Positions 1 through 6,673 of a stretch of 10,570 nucleotides of DNA are shown here, piece after piece. The position numbers and the translations under genes were made by a program. The stretch covers positions 1 through 10,570 of the forward strand of contig JBFMAE010000073.1 in NCBI GenBank assembly GCA_040756085.1. The letters are read 5' to 3'. The notes beneath the pieces are model-generated. The model saw only the letters and a program-made list of their open reading frames with translations, ran no database searches and was not told the origin of the DNA. The number at the start of each line of letters is the position of its first letter. The first letter of the stretch is position 1. This DNA is from JBFMAE01 sp040756085. GTDB lineage: Bacteria; Desulfobacterota; BSN033; UBA1163.

Positions 1-117
1 TATGAGGATTGTAAGGAATTGGCATTGAGAAAGAAGGTTCCCCTCAAAGAGGTCTATGAAGAAGCAAAAAGGGTGGCAAAGACCTCGCTGGGAGGCCAGC
101 GGAGAATTTCACCTTGA
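1..117 (+). CDS. larC: LarC-like nickel insertion protein, C-terminal fragment
   Basis: This is the last 38 codons of a gene that begins upstream of the window, read in frame 1 and ending at TGA 115-117. The visible residues begin YEDCKELALRKKVPLKEVYE and continue into a short basic tail. The pattern 'YEDC..LA....VPLKEVY..A' is how I remember the C-terminus of LarC (DUF111 family), the CTP-dependent enzyme that inserts nickel into the pincer nucleotide cofactor of lactate racemase-type enzymes. The call rests on about 30 residues, so it is only moderately sure. It gains support from a larE gene at 7903-8718, which acts one step earlier in the same pathway. larB and larA are not visible; larB could lie upstream. 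Confidence 0.72.
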   Translation, partial: YEDCKELALRKKVPLKEVYEEAKRVAKTSLGGQRRISP

Positions 118-173
118 AGTCATCGATCAAAGCTGATCCTATTTAAAATATTGATGAAATTTCTATAGCTTAG

Positions 174-209
174 AAGTTCTGTCTCCCACCTCACAGTCTT
201 ACAGAACTT
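174..209 (+). terminator. Stem-loop between larC and the exported-protein gene
   Basis: AAGTTCTGT (174-182) and ACAGAACTT (201-209) are an exact 9-bp inverted repeat around an 18-nt loop. It lies 57 bases after the larC stop and directly before a promoter-like -35 element. There is no U-tract after the stem, so it is not a standard intrinsic terminator. A transcript-end structure or an operator-like site are both possible. Confidence 0.4.
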
Positions 210-211
210 AC

Positions 212-240
212 TTGAAATATCCACCCGTGAGTCTTATATT
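212..240 (+). promoter_or_regulatory. Candidate sigma70 promoter for the 264-2785 gene group
   Basis: TTGAAA (212-217) and TATATT (235-240) are separated by exactly 17 bases, and each matches consensus at 5 of 6 positions. Transcription would start near 247. That leaves a leader of about 17 nt containing the AGGAGG ribosome site (249-254) and the ATG at 264. It is the cleanest promoter in the window and could drive the exported protein, the lipoprotein and tilS together. Confidence 0.6.
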
Positions 241-263
241 TTAATCAAAGGAGGGAGAAAAAA

Positions 264-821
264 ATGAAAGCAAACAAGTTTATTTATTTCTTCATTTTTT
301 TGTTGACCCTTACCTTTTGGATCATCCCTAAGGGTTGGGCCCAACCTAAACCCACGACGAGCCCCCCTGTCATTACACATTCTTTTGCTGTCGAGAAGGG
401 GTATTATGGATATATCTGGAAAATTTACATCGATGCAGAGGACCCTGATGGGGATATGTTCAAAATTGCCTCTGTGGTAAGACAGATCGGTTATGGAAGT
501 TATCCGGCTGATTGGATCGTTATCAAACCCCAATACCGAAAACACCTGAAAGGATATATCCAATGGAACACCTTTAGTTCAAAGGCGCCTTTCCTCAGGG
601 AATGGACAAACATTACCCTGGAGGTTTCCATTATCGACAAGGCTGGCAATGAGAGTAATGTAGTACTTTTCCCTTTTGAATTCGTGTCAGGAATCAAGTC
701 TCCCTATCTGTACAAACTTACCCAACCTTTTGATCAAGGGGATCTCCCGAAGTTGGGGAATATTTTTATTGATCTCTTTGAACCCACCTTGGGGGATGAC
801 GGAAAATTTAAGGACGATTGA
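264..821 (+). CDS. Secreted protein of unknown function, probable beta-sandwich
   Basis: 185 residues. The N-terminus is a clear Sec signal peptide: Lys at 3 and 5, a hydrophobic stretch from about 7 to 21, and a likely cut after GWA (residue 26). The mature part is rich in aromatic residues and alternating beta-type segments. DAEDPDGD at 58-64 and 'VSIIDKAGNES' near 121-131 look like the Asp/Gly turns of extracellular Ig-like or cadherin-like folds that may bind calcium. This is a fold impression, not a family match. There are no Cys residues in the mature chain and no membrane anchor, so a periplasmic or secreted location is expected. The start is supported by AGGAGG at 249-254. The gene sits 62 bases before a lipoprotein gene, which suggests an envelope-related pair. 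I do not recognise the family. Confidence 0.85.
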   Translation: MKANKFIYFFIFLLTLTFWIIPKGWAQPKPTTSPPVITHSFAVEKGYYGYIWKIYIDAEDPDGDMFKIASVVRQIGYGSYPADWIVIKPQYRKHLKGYIQWNTFSSKAPFLREWTNITLEVSIIDKAGNESNVVLFPFEFVSGIKSPYLYKLTQPFDQGDLPKLGNIFIDLFEPTLGDDGKFKDD

Positions 822-883
822 CTTGCATTTCTTACCCGAGGATGGTAAACATTTTTATTATATAATCGAAAGGGAGGAACGCC

Positions 884-1360
884 ATGAAACAGAATTTCTT
901 CCAAAGAAAGTCGGTGATCGCGCTGTTGCTGGTCATCCTTTTAGGAGTAGGTTGGATAGGATGTTCGACCACAGTGAAGGAAAGAAAAGGAGAACCAGCA
1001 AAAAGTGAAGCGAGGGAAATAGGAAAATCGAGGTCGAAATATTATCATTTTGATGATATCCTCATCCCGGTGGAATTGAAGTATAAACAGAATAAATCCT
1101 TTGTCTATGAGACCCATCGATTTAAAGCTGGTGTGTTGGTCTTTTCAAAATGGTGGCTCGATGTCGAATCCCTGGTCGATTTCTTCACCTATCACATGGA
1201 AAAGGATAATTGGAAACTGGTGAACAGTTTTAGAGGGAAGGAGTCCATCCTCAATTTTTCAAAACCTGAAAAAACCTGCACGATTAAAATTATTGAAAAA
1301 TGGTATGGCACCACAGAGGTGGAAGTACGAGTCGGCCCGCTGGGAGAGAAGAAGATGTAA
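884..1360 (+). CDS. Conserved lipoprotein of unknown function
   Basis: 158 residues. The N-terminus has basic residues, a hydrophobic run at about 11-22 and WIGC ending at Cys27, which reads as a type II signal peptide. Trp at -3 is less usual than Leu. Ser at +2 favours outer-membrane sorting. A charged linker (about 30-52) leads into a compact alpha/beta domain (about 53-153) with 'VFSKWWLDVESLVDFFTYHM' near 86-105 and 'DNWKLVNSF' near 108-116. I recall similar small lipoproteins in delta-proteobacteria, but I cannot name a function. GGGAGG (872-877) supports the ATG. The stop is 9 bases before tilS, so the two are almost certainly co-transcribed. Confidence 0.88.
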   Translation: MKQNFFQRKSVIALLLVILLGVGWIGCSTTVKERKGEPAKSEAREIGKSRSKYYHFDDILIPVELKYKQNKSFVYETHRFKAGVLVFSKWWLDVESLVDFFTYHMEKDNWKLVNSFRGKESILNFSKPEKTCTIKIIEKWYGTTEVEVRVGPLGEKKM

Positions 1361-1369
1361 GAGTCGAGT

Positions 1370-2785
1370 ATGTTTTTCAACCAAGTCAAAAGGACCATTG
1401 ACCGGTACCATTTATTGGAAAAAGGCGACCGGGTGATCGTGGGGGTCTCCGGAGGAATCGATTCGATGGTCCTTCTTCATTTGTTAAATATCTATCGTCC
1501 CGCCTTCGCACTCACTGTGATCGTGGCCCATGTCAACCATGGTATCCGTCCTGCTGAATCAGAAAAAGAGGCAGAACTGGTTCAGAGGGAATCGGAACGG
1601 CTCAGTTTACCCTTTGAATATGGTCAATTCGATGTAAAAGAATTCCAGAAGACAAGGGGCATTTCTATCCAGGATGCTGCCCGAAAGGTCCGTTTCCACT
1701 TCTTCAACAGTCTTCTCAAGAAATACGGTGCCCAGAAGATCGCACTGGGCCACAATGCAGATGATCAGGTCGAGACCGTCATTTTAAGACTGATGAGAGG
1801 AGCTGGACTGAAGGGTCTGAAGGGGATACTTCCCATTCGAGAGGGAAGAGTGATCCGACCCCTTCTTGAAGTATGGAGAAGAGAGATCGAATTCTTTGCC
1901 ACAGAAAATGCCATTCCCTCTCTAAAGGATTCATCCAACCTTCAGGAAAATTATCTTCGGAACCGGCTTCGCCTCTCCCTCATCCCCCTGATCGAAAGGG
2001 AGTACCAACCCAATTTTAAGGCAGTGGTCATGAGGGCTTCGGCATTTCTCAGGGAAGAGAATGATTATCTGGAGAGAGGGGCAGAAGAGGCTTATAAGAA
2101 GATCGTCCACGAAGAGAAAGACAACCTCTCCTTCAAGTTCTCGGAATATCAATCCCTCCATCAGGCGATCCAGTGGAGGGTCATTCAGAAGATGTTGGGA
2201 AGAATTTATAGTGAGGAGATGATTGAAGAAGGGTTGGCCATCGATCCGGTCTATCATAAGTTGAGCCAGGCTTCTCCCAGTTTTCTTCTGGAGCTCCCTC
2301 AAGGAGTCTGCCTGGAGAAACGGTACAATAGGGTTTTACTAGGAAAGAAAGGGATGGAACGAATCCCGCCTTTCGAGGTTGAAATCATTTCGTCTGGCCG
2401 TACCTTTATTGAAGAAATTGGGAAGGAAGTGGTGACCGAGGAAATAAGGAGGCGTGATCCCTTCGTAGATCTCCAGGGTTCTCTAAATATTGCTTTTTTC
2501 GATTACCAAAACCTCCATTTTCCATTGAAGATGAGGAATTTCAGACCAGGCGATCGATTCCAACCATTGGGGGTAAAGGGAACTCAGAAGTTAAAGGAGT
2601 TCTTTATCGATCACAAGATTCCAAGATTTGAGAGGCAGGGGGTTCCGCTTCTCATCTCAGGAGAAATGATTGCTTGGGTCGTCGGCTTCAGAATCGATGA
2701 GCGCGTGAAAGTTACCGAGAAGACCCAAAGGGTTTTAAGAGTAGAGGTAGTGGAAAAAAGAAGATCATCGACTCTCATTCCCTAA
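1370..2785 (+). CDS. tilS: tRNA(Ile)-lysidine synthase TilS
   Basis: 471 residues, a usual length for the long form. TilS uses ATP to join lysine to C34 of the CAU-anticodon tRNA-Ile, so that the tRNA reads AUA and is charged with isoleucine. The PP-loop SGGIDS is at 27-32. The following 'AHVNHGIRP' (53-61), 'ALGHNADDQVETVILRL' (125-141) and 'NYLRNRLR' (194-201) are TilS signatures. The C-terminal TilS domain runs from about 383 to 460, with 'FRPGDRFQPLG' at 391-401. It has a single Cys (314), unlike the sulfur-transferring PP-loop enzymes later in the window. The ATG at 1370 follows the lipoprotein stop by 9 bases. The ribosome site is weak, so translation may depend on the upstream gene. 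Confidence 0.97.
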   Translation: MFFNQVKRTIDRYHLLEKGDRVIVGVSGGIDSMVLLHLLNIYRPAFALTVIVAHVNHGIRPAESEKEAELVQRESERLSLPFEYGQFDVKEFQKTRGISIQDAARKVRFHFFNSLLKKYGAQKIALGHNADDQVETVILRLMRGAGLKGLKGILPIREGRVIRPLLEVWRREIEFFATENAIPSLKDSSNLQENYLRNRLRLSLIPLIEREYQPNFKAVVMRASAFLREENDYLERGAEEAYKKIVHEEKDNLSFKFSEYQSLHQAIQWRVIQKMLGRIYSEEMIEEGLAIDPVYHKLSQASPSFLLELPQGVCLEKRYNRVLLGKKGMERIPPFEVEIISSGRTFIEEIGKEVVTEEIRRRDPFVDLQGSLNIAFFDYQNLHFPLKMRNFRPGDRFQPLGVKGTQKLKEFFIDHKIPRFERQGVPLLISGEMIAWVVGFRIDERVKVTEKTQRVLRVEVVEKRRSSTLIP

Positions 2786-2829
2786 TAACCCTTTTCCCAA
2801 AATCCTCTTAATTTTCCTCTTAATTTTTC

Positions 2830-2873
2830 TTGACAATCAATAATGGAATAAGTTAATAAAATAAAATTCCCAT
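2830..2873 (+). promoter_or_regulatory. Candidate promoter and operator of the Rrf2 gene
   Basis: A perfect TTGACA lies at 2830-2835. The best -10 at acceptable spacing is only GTTAAT (2852-2857, 16-base spacer); better TAAAAT matches lie too far away. ATGGAAT (2843-2849) and ATTCCCAT (2866-2873) form an imperfect inverted repeat in this AT-rich stretch. That placement would suit self-regulation by the Rrf2 protein encoded just downstream. The operator role is inferred from position only. Confidence 0.35.
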
Positions 2874-2897
2874 AGAAAAAGTATGATTTTGTAACCT

Positions 2898-3341
2898 ATG
2901 AAAATATCAACAAAAATCAGGTATGGAACAAGAGCGATGTTGGAACTCGCCTTCCACTATGGAGAGGGGCCCATCGAATTGAAAGAGATCGCCAAGAAAG
3001 AAAATATATCTCTTAAATACCTTGAACAAGTCATTATTCCCCTCCGGACGGCTGGTTTGGTGAAGGCAGTCCGTGGTTCCAAAGGCGGGTATTCATTAAC
3101 CAAGCCTCCTTCCGATATCTGTTTGAATGATCTGGTTCAAGTTTTGGAAGGACCTCTCAATCTTCTTGAATGTTTACAGGACCCGACGGCCTGTCAGAAA
3201 GTTCCGGTCTGTGTGACACGAGATATTTGGAAGGAAGTTTCGGATGCGATCTATGGAATTTTTCATTCGATTACTTTAGAGGATATGGTCCATCGGAAAA
3301 GAGAAAAAGAAGGACGAGCTCCTTCGATGTACCAAATTTAG
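2898..3341 (+). CDS. Rrf2-family transcriptional regulator, IscR-like
   Basis: 147 residues, a typical Rrf2 size. The N-terminal winged helix-turn-helix is clear: 'KISTKIRYGTRAMLELA' at 2-18, 'LKEIAKKENISLKYLEQV' at 28-45, and the wing 'GLVKAVRGSKGGYSL' at 53-67. Three Cys follow at 92, 99 and 105 (C-x6-C-x5-C), close to the Cys92/98/104 set that holds the [2Fe-2S] cluster in IscR. The fourth IscR ligand, His107 (Cys104+3), is Arg108 here. The protein probably senses Fe-S or sulfur status. It lies 197 bases before cysK, recalling the CymR-CysK link of Firmicutes, so cysteine or sulfide control is a fair alternative. The ATG at 2898 has no clear ribosome site; an in-frame ATG at 2883 runs into a stop. 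Confidence 0.94.
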   Translation: MKISTKIRYGTRAMLELAFHYGEGPIELKEIAKKENISLKYLEQVIIPLRTAGLVKAVRGSKGGYSLTKPPSDICLNDLVQVLEGPLNLLECLQDPTACQKVPVCVTRDIWKEVSDAIYGIFHSITLEDMVHRKREKEGRAPSMYQI

Positions 3342-3350
3342 TAAATTGAA

Positions 3351-3507
3351 AGGGTTCAAGGGTTCTAGGGATCAAGGGTTCGAGTGATAAGTTTTAGACT
3401 TCAGGTCATTGAGTCTCTAAGACACTAAGACGTAATGATGCTACGACACAAAGGCGCTTTTGGGAGAAATACGCTTGAACCCACGAACCCTCGAATCCTT
3501 GAACCCT
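3351..3507. repeat. Long imperfect palindrome built of GGGTTCAAG-type units
   Basis: The left arm (3351-3384) and right arm (3474-3507) are approximate reverse complements. Each contains several degenerate copies of GGGTTCAAG/GGGTTCGAG or their complements. The centre (about 3410-3455) holds a further degenerate repeat, 'ctctaagacactaagac'. It fills most of the gap between the Rrf2 gene and cysK. It has no reading frame of note and looks like an intergenic repeat, possibly one that folds in RNA. Confidence 0.7.
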
Positions 3508-3538
3508 ATTTGACAGAAGTCTTATTAGGAGCTAAGAG

Positions 3539-4471
3539 ATGGCAAGGATAGCCGACTCCGTTTCAGAATTGGTAGGCCATACACCTTTATTAAGATTGAA
3601 TCGAGTGGCAAGGGATTGTAAGGGAGAGGTGGTGGCAAAACTGGAATCCTTTAATCCTTGTGGAAGCGTTAAAGACCGTATTGGTGTTTCCATGATTGAG
3701 GCAGCTGAGAAGGCGGGACAGATTAAGAAAGATACGATTATTCTGGAGCCGACCAGTGGAAATACAGGCATTGCCCTGGCGTTTGTCTGTGCGGCAAAGG
3801 GGTATCCGTTGGTTTTGACGATGCCGGATACCATGTCCATTGAGCGGGTTCATATGCTCCGAATGTTTGGAGCAGAATTGGTTCTGACACCTGGCCAGGA
3901 AGGGATGACGGGCGCAGTGAAAAAGGCAGAGGAGATGGCTGCCAAGGATCACCGGTATTTCATCCCACAGCAATTCAGAAACCCGGCCAATCCGGAGATC
4001 CATAGGAAGACGACCGCTTTGGAAATTTGGGAAGACACCGATGGGAAGGTAGATATTTTAGTGTCAGGTGTGGGAACAGGAGGAACCCTTACTGGAGTTT
4101 CAGAAGTCATCAAAAAGAGGAAACCCGAATTCAGGGCCATTGCAGTAGAACCTGGAAATTCTCCCGTCCTTTCAGGAGGGAGACCAGGAACTCACAAAAT
4201 ACAAGGAATCGGTGCAGGTTTCGTTCCTGAGGTGCTTCGGATGGATCTGGTCGATGAGGTGATCAAGGTATCGAACGGGGATGCAGGTTTATGGGCAAGG
4301 AGGTTAGCCCGAGAAGAAGGGGTTTTGGCAGGAATTTCTTCGGGTGCAGCCGTATGGGCAGCGATTGAAGTGGCCAAGAGGCAGGAGAGTGAAGGCAAGA
4401 TGATCGTCGTCATCCTGCCCGATACTGGGGAACGATATATCAGCACATGGCTGTTTGATGAAAAGAAGTAA
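3539..4471 (+). CDS. cysK: Cysteine synthase (O-acetylserine sulfhydrylase)
   Basis: 310 residues, the normal CysK length. It is a PLP enzyme that makes cysteine from O-acetylserine and sulfide in the cytoplasm. The PLP lysine is Lys45 in GSVKDR (42-47). The substrate loop TSGNTG is at 72-77, the phosphate-binding GVGTGGT at 177-183, SSGA at 268-271, and the closing LPDTGERY at 293-300. AGGAG (3527-3531) with a 7-base spacer fixes the ATG at 3539. No serine acetyltransferase (cysE) is seen in the window. The gene follows an Rrf2 regulator and precedes the homocysteine genes, so both sulfide-fixing routes to sulfur amino acids are side by side. All catalytic motifs look intact. CysM is less likely given the motif set. 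Confidence 0.97.
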   Translation: MARIADSVSELVGHTPLLRLNRVARDCKGEVVAKLESFNPCGSVKDRIGVSMIEAAEKAGQIKKDTIILEPTSGNTGIALAFVCAAKGYPLVLTMPDTMSIERVHMLRMFGAELVLTPGQEGMTGAVKKAEEMAAKDHRYFIPQQFRNPANPEIHRKTTALEIWEDTDGKVDILVSGVGTGGTLTGVSEVIKKRKPEFRAIAVEPGNSPVLSGGRPGTHKIQGIGAGFVPEVLRMDLVDEVIKVSNGDAGLWARRLAREEGVLAGISSGAAVWAAIEVAKRQESEGKMIVVILPDTGERYISTWLFDEKK

Positions 4472-4660
4472 TGAGTTCTTAGTTCGAAGTTCGGAGATTT
4501 GAGCGGTCAGCTTTTAACTGCGAACTCAACACTCTGAACTCCTAACTTTCTTAGGGGGAAGGGAGTGGTGATATGTTATGGATCATGGATCACCCAAGGG
4601 GGAAAACATTAGAAGTTTAAAGTTAAAAGTTCAAAGTTCAAAAGTAAATCTCAAAGTTGA
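4472..4660. repeat. Degenerate GTTC/AAAGTT repeats between cysK and the DUF39 gene
   Basis: The first part (about 4472-4551) has units such as 'gagttcttagttcgaagttc', answered on the other strand by 'gcgaactcaacactctgaac' and 'tcctaact', giving a loose inverted repeat. The second part (about 4613-4658) is a run of AAAGTT-like units. Between them, ATGGATCATGGATC (4577-4590) is a short direct repeat. No reading frame or clear promoter is seen in this gap. Confidence 0.5.
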
Positions 4661-4680
4661 GATTTTTAGGAGGTAAAAAG

Positions 4681-5892
4681 ATGGCGAAGACCATTGAAGA
4701 GATAAACGAGAAGATTAAAAAAGGGAAAGCAGTAATTTTTACGGCGGAGGAGATTATCGAATATGCCGCTGAAAAGGGAGTCAAAAAGGCAGCCCAGGAG
4801 GTGGATGTCGTCACCACAGGGACATTTGGCCCGATGTGTTCATCCGGTGCCTATTTCAATGTAGGCCATACAAAGCCCCGGATTAAACTGGGAGGAGGCA
4901 GAACCTATCTTAATGATGTCCCGGTTTATACGGGTTTTGCAGCCGTGGACATTTTTCTTGGAGCGACGGCCATGCCGGAAGATGACCCCAGAAATAAGAT
5001 TTTTCCGGGAAAGTTCAGTTATGGAGGAGCTTATGTTATTGAGGAACTGGTTGCCGGAAAGGATGTCAGGCTCACAGCCACTGCTTATGGGACAGACTGC
5101 TATCCCAGAAAGAGTTTGGAAACTTATATCTCCTTGAAGGATATGAACGAAGCGGTTCTTTTCAATATGAGAAACGCCTATCAGAACTACAATGTTGCCG
5201 TTAACCTGTCCGATAAGGTGATCTATACCTATATGGGCGTCCTTCAACCCCAGCTGGGTAATGCCACTTACTGTAGTGCAGGCCAGTTGAGCCCCCTTCT
5301 CAACGATCCCTACTACAAAACCATTGGAATAGGGACTCGGATCTTTTTAGGAGGAGGCATTGGGTATGTGGTGGGGAACGGAACTCAACACAACCCGGGA
5401 GTGAAGAGGACGGAGAAGGGGGTTCCTAAAATGACGGCGGGTACCCTCTGCGTCGAAGGAGATCTCAAGATGATGAGCCCGAAATGGCTCAGAGGAACTT
5501 CTTTTACCGGATATGGAGTGACCCTGACGGTTGGAATTGGGGTTCCCATTCCGATTATAAACGAGGAGATTCTTCAATATACCATGATACGGGATGAAGA
5601 GATCTGGGCTCAGGTCGTGGACTACAGCGAAGCCTATCCTCAATTTATTCCAGGGAGTTTAGGCGAGGTGAATTACAAGCAGCTCAAGAGCGGTCGTATT
5701 TCGGTACAGGGAAAGGAGATTTCAACCTCCGGCCTCTCCAGTTATTTTAAGGCAAAGGAGATCGCCCAGATCTTAAGAGAGTGGATCAAAGCGGGAAAAT
5801 TCTTTTTGACCAAACCGGTTGAAACCCTTCCCTCTGTCGATTCAGGGATTGTTTTTAAACCTCTAAAGGAAAGACCCTTCAAAAAGAAATAA
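4681..5892 (+). CDS. Homocysteine biosynthesis protein (DUF39/HcyBio family)
   Basis: 403 residues from the ATG at 4681, chosen because AGGAGG (4668-4673) sits 7 bases before it. An in-frame TTG at 4657 would place the ribosome site inside the gene. The family (MA1821 in Methanosarcina) is needed with a NIL-ferredoxin partner to make homocysteine from aspartate semialdehyde and sulfide in anaerobes. The sequence shows the conserved Gly-rich core: 'TTGTFGPMCSSG' with Cys53, 'TAYGTDCYPRK' with Cys140, 'FLGGGIGYVVGNGTQHNP' near 222-239, and 'TAGTLCVEGDLK' near 252-263. Cys53 and Cys140 are the likely catalytic candidates by recall of the family. The partner gene follows directly, and cysK precedes it. 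No CBS domain is attached, so this is the two-gene type. Confidence 0.93.
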   Translation: MAKTIEEINEKIKKGKAVIFTAEEIIEYAAEKGVKKAAQEVDVVTTGTFGPMCSSGAYFNVGHTKPRIKLGGGRTYLNDVPVYTGFAAVDIFLGATAMPEDDPRNKIFPGKFSYGGAYVIEELVAGKDVRLTATAYGTDCYPRKSLETYISLKDMNEAVLFNMRNAYQNYNVAVNLSDKVIYTYMGVLQPQLGNATYCSAGQLSPLLNDPYYKTIGIGTRIFLGGGIGYVVGNGTQHNPGVKRTEKGVPKMTAGTLCVEGDLKMMSPKWLRGTSFTGYGVTLTVGIGVPIPIINEEILQYTMIRDEEIWAQVVDYSEAYPQFIPGSLGEVNYKQLKSGRISVQGKEISTSGLSSYFKAKEIAQILREWIKAGKFFLTKPVETLPSVDSGIVFKPLKERPFKKK

Positions 5893-5958
5893 GATTGCGG
5901 ATTGCAGATTGTAGATTGCAGATTGAAAAATCTGAAATCTGAAATCCAAAACCTGAAA
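5893..5958. repeat. Five GATTGCA-type heptamers plus a GAAA-loop hairpin
   Basis: Directly after the stop codon come five tandem 7-mers: gattgcg, gattgca, gattgta, gattgca, gattgaa (5893-5927). They run into degenerate 'aaatctg' units (about 5928-5958). CAGATT (5919-5924) pairs with AATCTG (5929-5934) around a GAAA loop. The block separates the DUF39 gene from its ferredoxin partner without an obvious terminator. Confidence 0.75.
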
Positions 5959-5976
5959 TGAAAAAGGGGGTGTCCC

Positions 5977-6384
5977 ATGCAGAAAAAGAAACTCGTGCTC
6001 AATTACCCTTCCCATCTCGTTGATCAACCGGTGATCTACAGGTTGGTCAAGGATTTTGATTTAATGGTTAATATCATGAGAGCCCGGATCACACCCAAGG
6101 AACAGGGAAGGCTCGTTTTAGAAATTACAGGAAAGAGGTCGGCACTGGAGGCAGGGATTGACTATCTGAAGGAGATAGGTGTGGAGATCCAACCATTGGC
6201 TCAGGATGTCAAATGGCATGAAGATCGCTGCACACATTGTACTGCCTGCATCTCCATCTGTCCGACCAATGCACTGGATATCAACAGGAACCAGATGGCG
6301 GTCTCTTTTAAACGGGACAAGTGCATTGCTTGTGAACTGTGCATTCCCGTGTGTCCCTATCAGGCCATCGAAATTCTTTTCTGA
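5977..6384 (+). CDS. NIL-domain ferredoxin, partner of the DUF39 protein
   Basis: 135 residues. The N-terminal part (about 1-76) is a NIL domain, the small ligand-binding fold also found on methionine ABC transporter ATPases. The C-terminal part carries two [4Fe-4S] motifs: Cys85, 88, 91, 95 (CTHCTACISICP) and Cys116, 119, 122, 126 (CIACELCIPVCP). This fusion is the known partner (MA1822 type) of the DUF39 homocysteine protein. It is thought to supply electrons or to handle sulfide or persulfide in that reaction; the exact role is unsettled to my knowledge. GGGGG (5966-5970) lies 6 bases before the ATG. Its position straight after the DUF39 gene makes a functional pair very likely. Confidence 0.94.
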   Translation: MQKKKLVLNYPSHLVDQPVIYRLVKDFDLMVNIMRARITPKEQGRLVLEITGKRSALEAGIDYLKEIGVEIQPLAQDVKWHEDRCTHCTACISICPTNALDINRNQMAVSFKRDKCIACELCIPVCPYQAIEILF

Positions 6385-6410
6385 GGTAACCAGAATAAAT
6401 GAAGTGGCAT

Positions 6411-6648
6411 CCCCCCACCCTAACCCTCCACCCTTGGAGACTGTGTCACAATAAGGGAGATGCCATGTTTGTCATTCTGAACCCTTCGCCTGTCATTCTG
6501 AGCGAAGCGAAGAATCTCGATTTTTGGCTCAGGGCAGGCTCCGTGAAGAATCTCATAGAATCAATAATTTAGAAAACAGAGATTCTTCGGCTAACGCCTC
6601 AGAATGACATTGCGACACAGTCTCTTGAGGGGAAGGGAACAGTGAGGG
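6411..6648. repeat. Palindromic CT/AG-rich repeat, split by a MITE-like insert
   Basis: The left half (6411-6437, 'ccccccaccctaaccctcca' then 'cccttgg') and right half (6624-6648, 'cttgaggggaagggaacagt' then 'gaggg') look like the two arms of one C-rich/G-rich palindrome. A related, uninterrupted palindrome is present at 9863-9913, with the same CCCTTGG/GGGGAAGGG elements. The block fills the gap between the ferredoxin and mnmA genes. Confidence 0.6.
6438..6623. mobile_element. MITE-like element with 15-bp terminal inverted repeats
   Basis: AGACTGTGTCACAAT (6438-6452) and ATTGCGACACAGTCT (6609-6623) are inverted repeats matching at 14 of 15 positions, bounding 186 bp with no coding capacity. 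Inside, a TGTCATTCTGA-containing arm (6491-6518) and its counterpart (6579-6609) form a second inverted repeat; another TGTCATTCTGA copy lies at 6470-6480. I recall the motif TGTCATTCTGAGCGAAGCGA as common between genes in many environmental genomes, but I could not verify this. CTTGGAG/CTTGAGG at the edges may be a degenerate target duplication. Confidence 0.65.
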
Positions 6649-6673
6649 CTATTTCGTAAAAGGGGGTTGATGA

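Noticed and set aside
861..866. Perfect TATAAT just before the lipoprotein gene
   Set aside because: A start of transcription would fall on the ribosome site, and no -35 match exists at 16-18 bases upstream.
676..1008. 110-codon open frame overlapping the exported protein and the lipoprotein
   Set aside because: It is out of frame with two well-supported genes, has no ribosome site and has a low-quality composition.
1370..2785. tilS counted as part of the sulfur system because it has a PP-loop
   Set aside because: TilS joins lysine, not sulfur, and has only one Cys; it shares the fold but not the chemistry.
3375..3500. GGGTTCGAG and TCGAATCC resemble a tRNA T-arm
   Set aside because: No acceptor, D or anticodon arms can be built around them; they are units of the inverted repeat.
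3510..3515. TTGACA close to the cysK start
   Set aside because: The matching -10 would abut the ATG and leave the good ribosome site untranscribed.
3590..4003. Antisense open frame inside cysK
   Set aside because: cysK is certain on the + strand; the reverse frame shows no family features.
4657..4680. Upstream TTG start for the DUF39 gene
   Set aside because: It would put AGGAGG inside the coding region; the ATG at 4681 has ideal spacing.
4840..5247. Antisense open frame inside the DUF39 gene
   Set aside because: It is a shadow of a conserved protein-coding gene.
5893..5927. CRISPR-like array
   Set aside because: Units are 7 bases with no spacers and no cas genes nearby.
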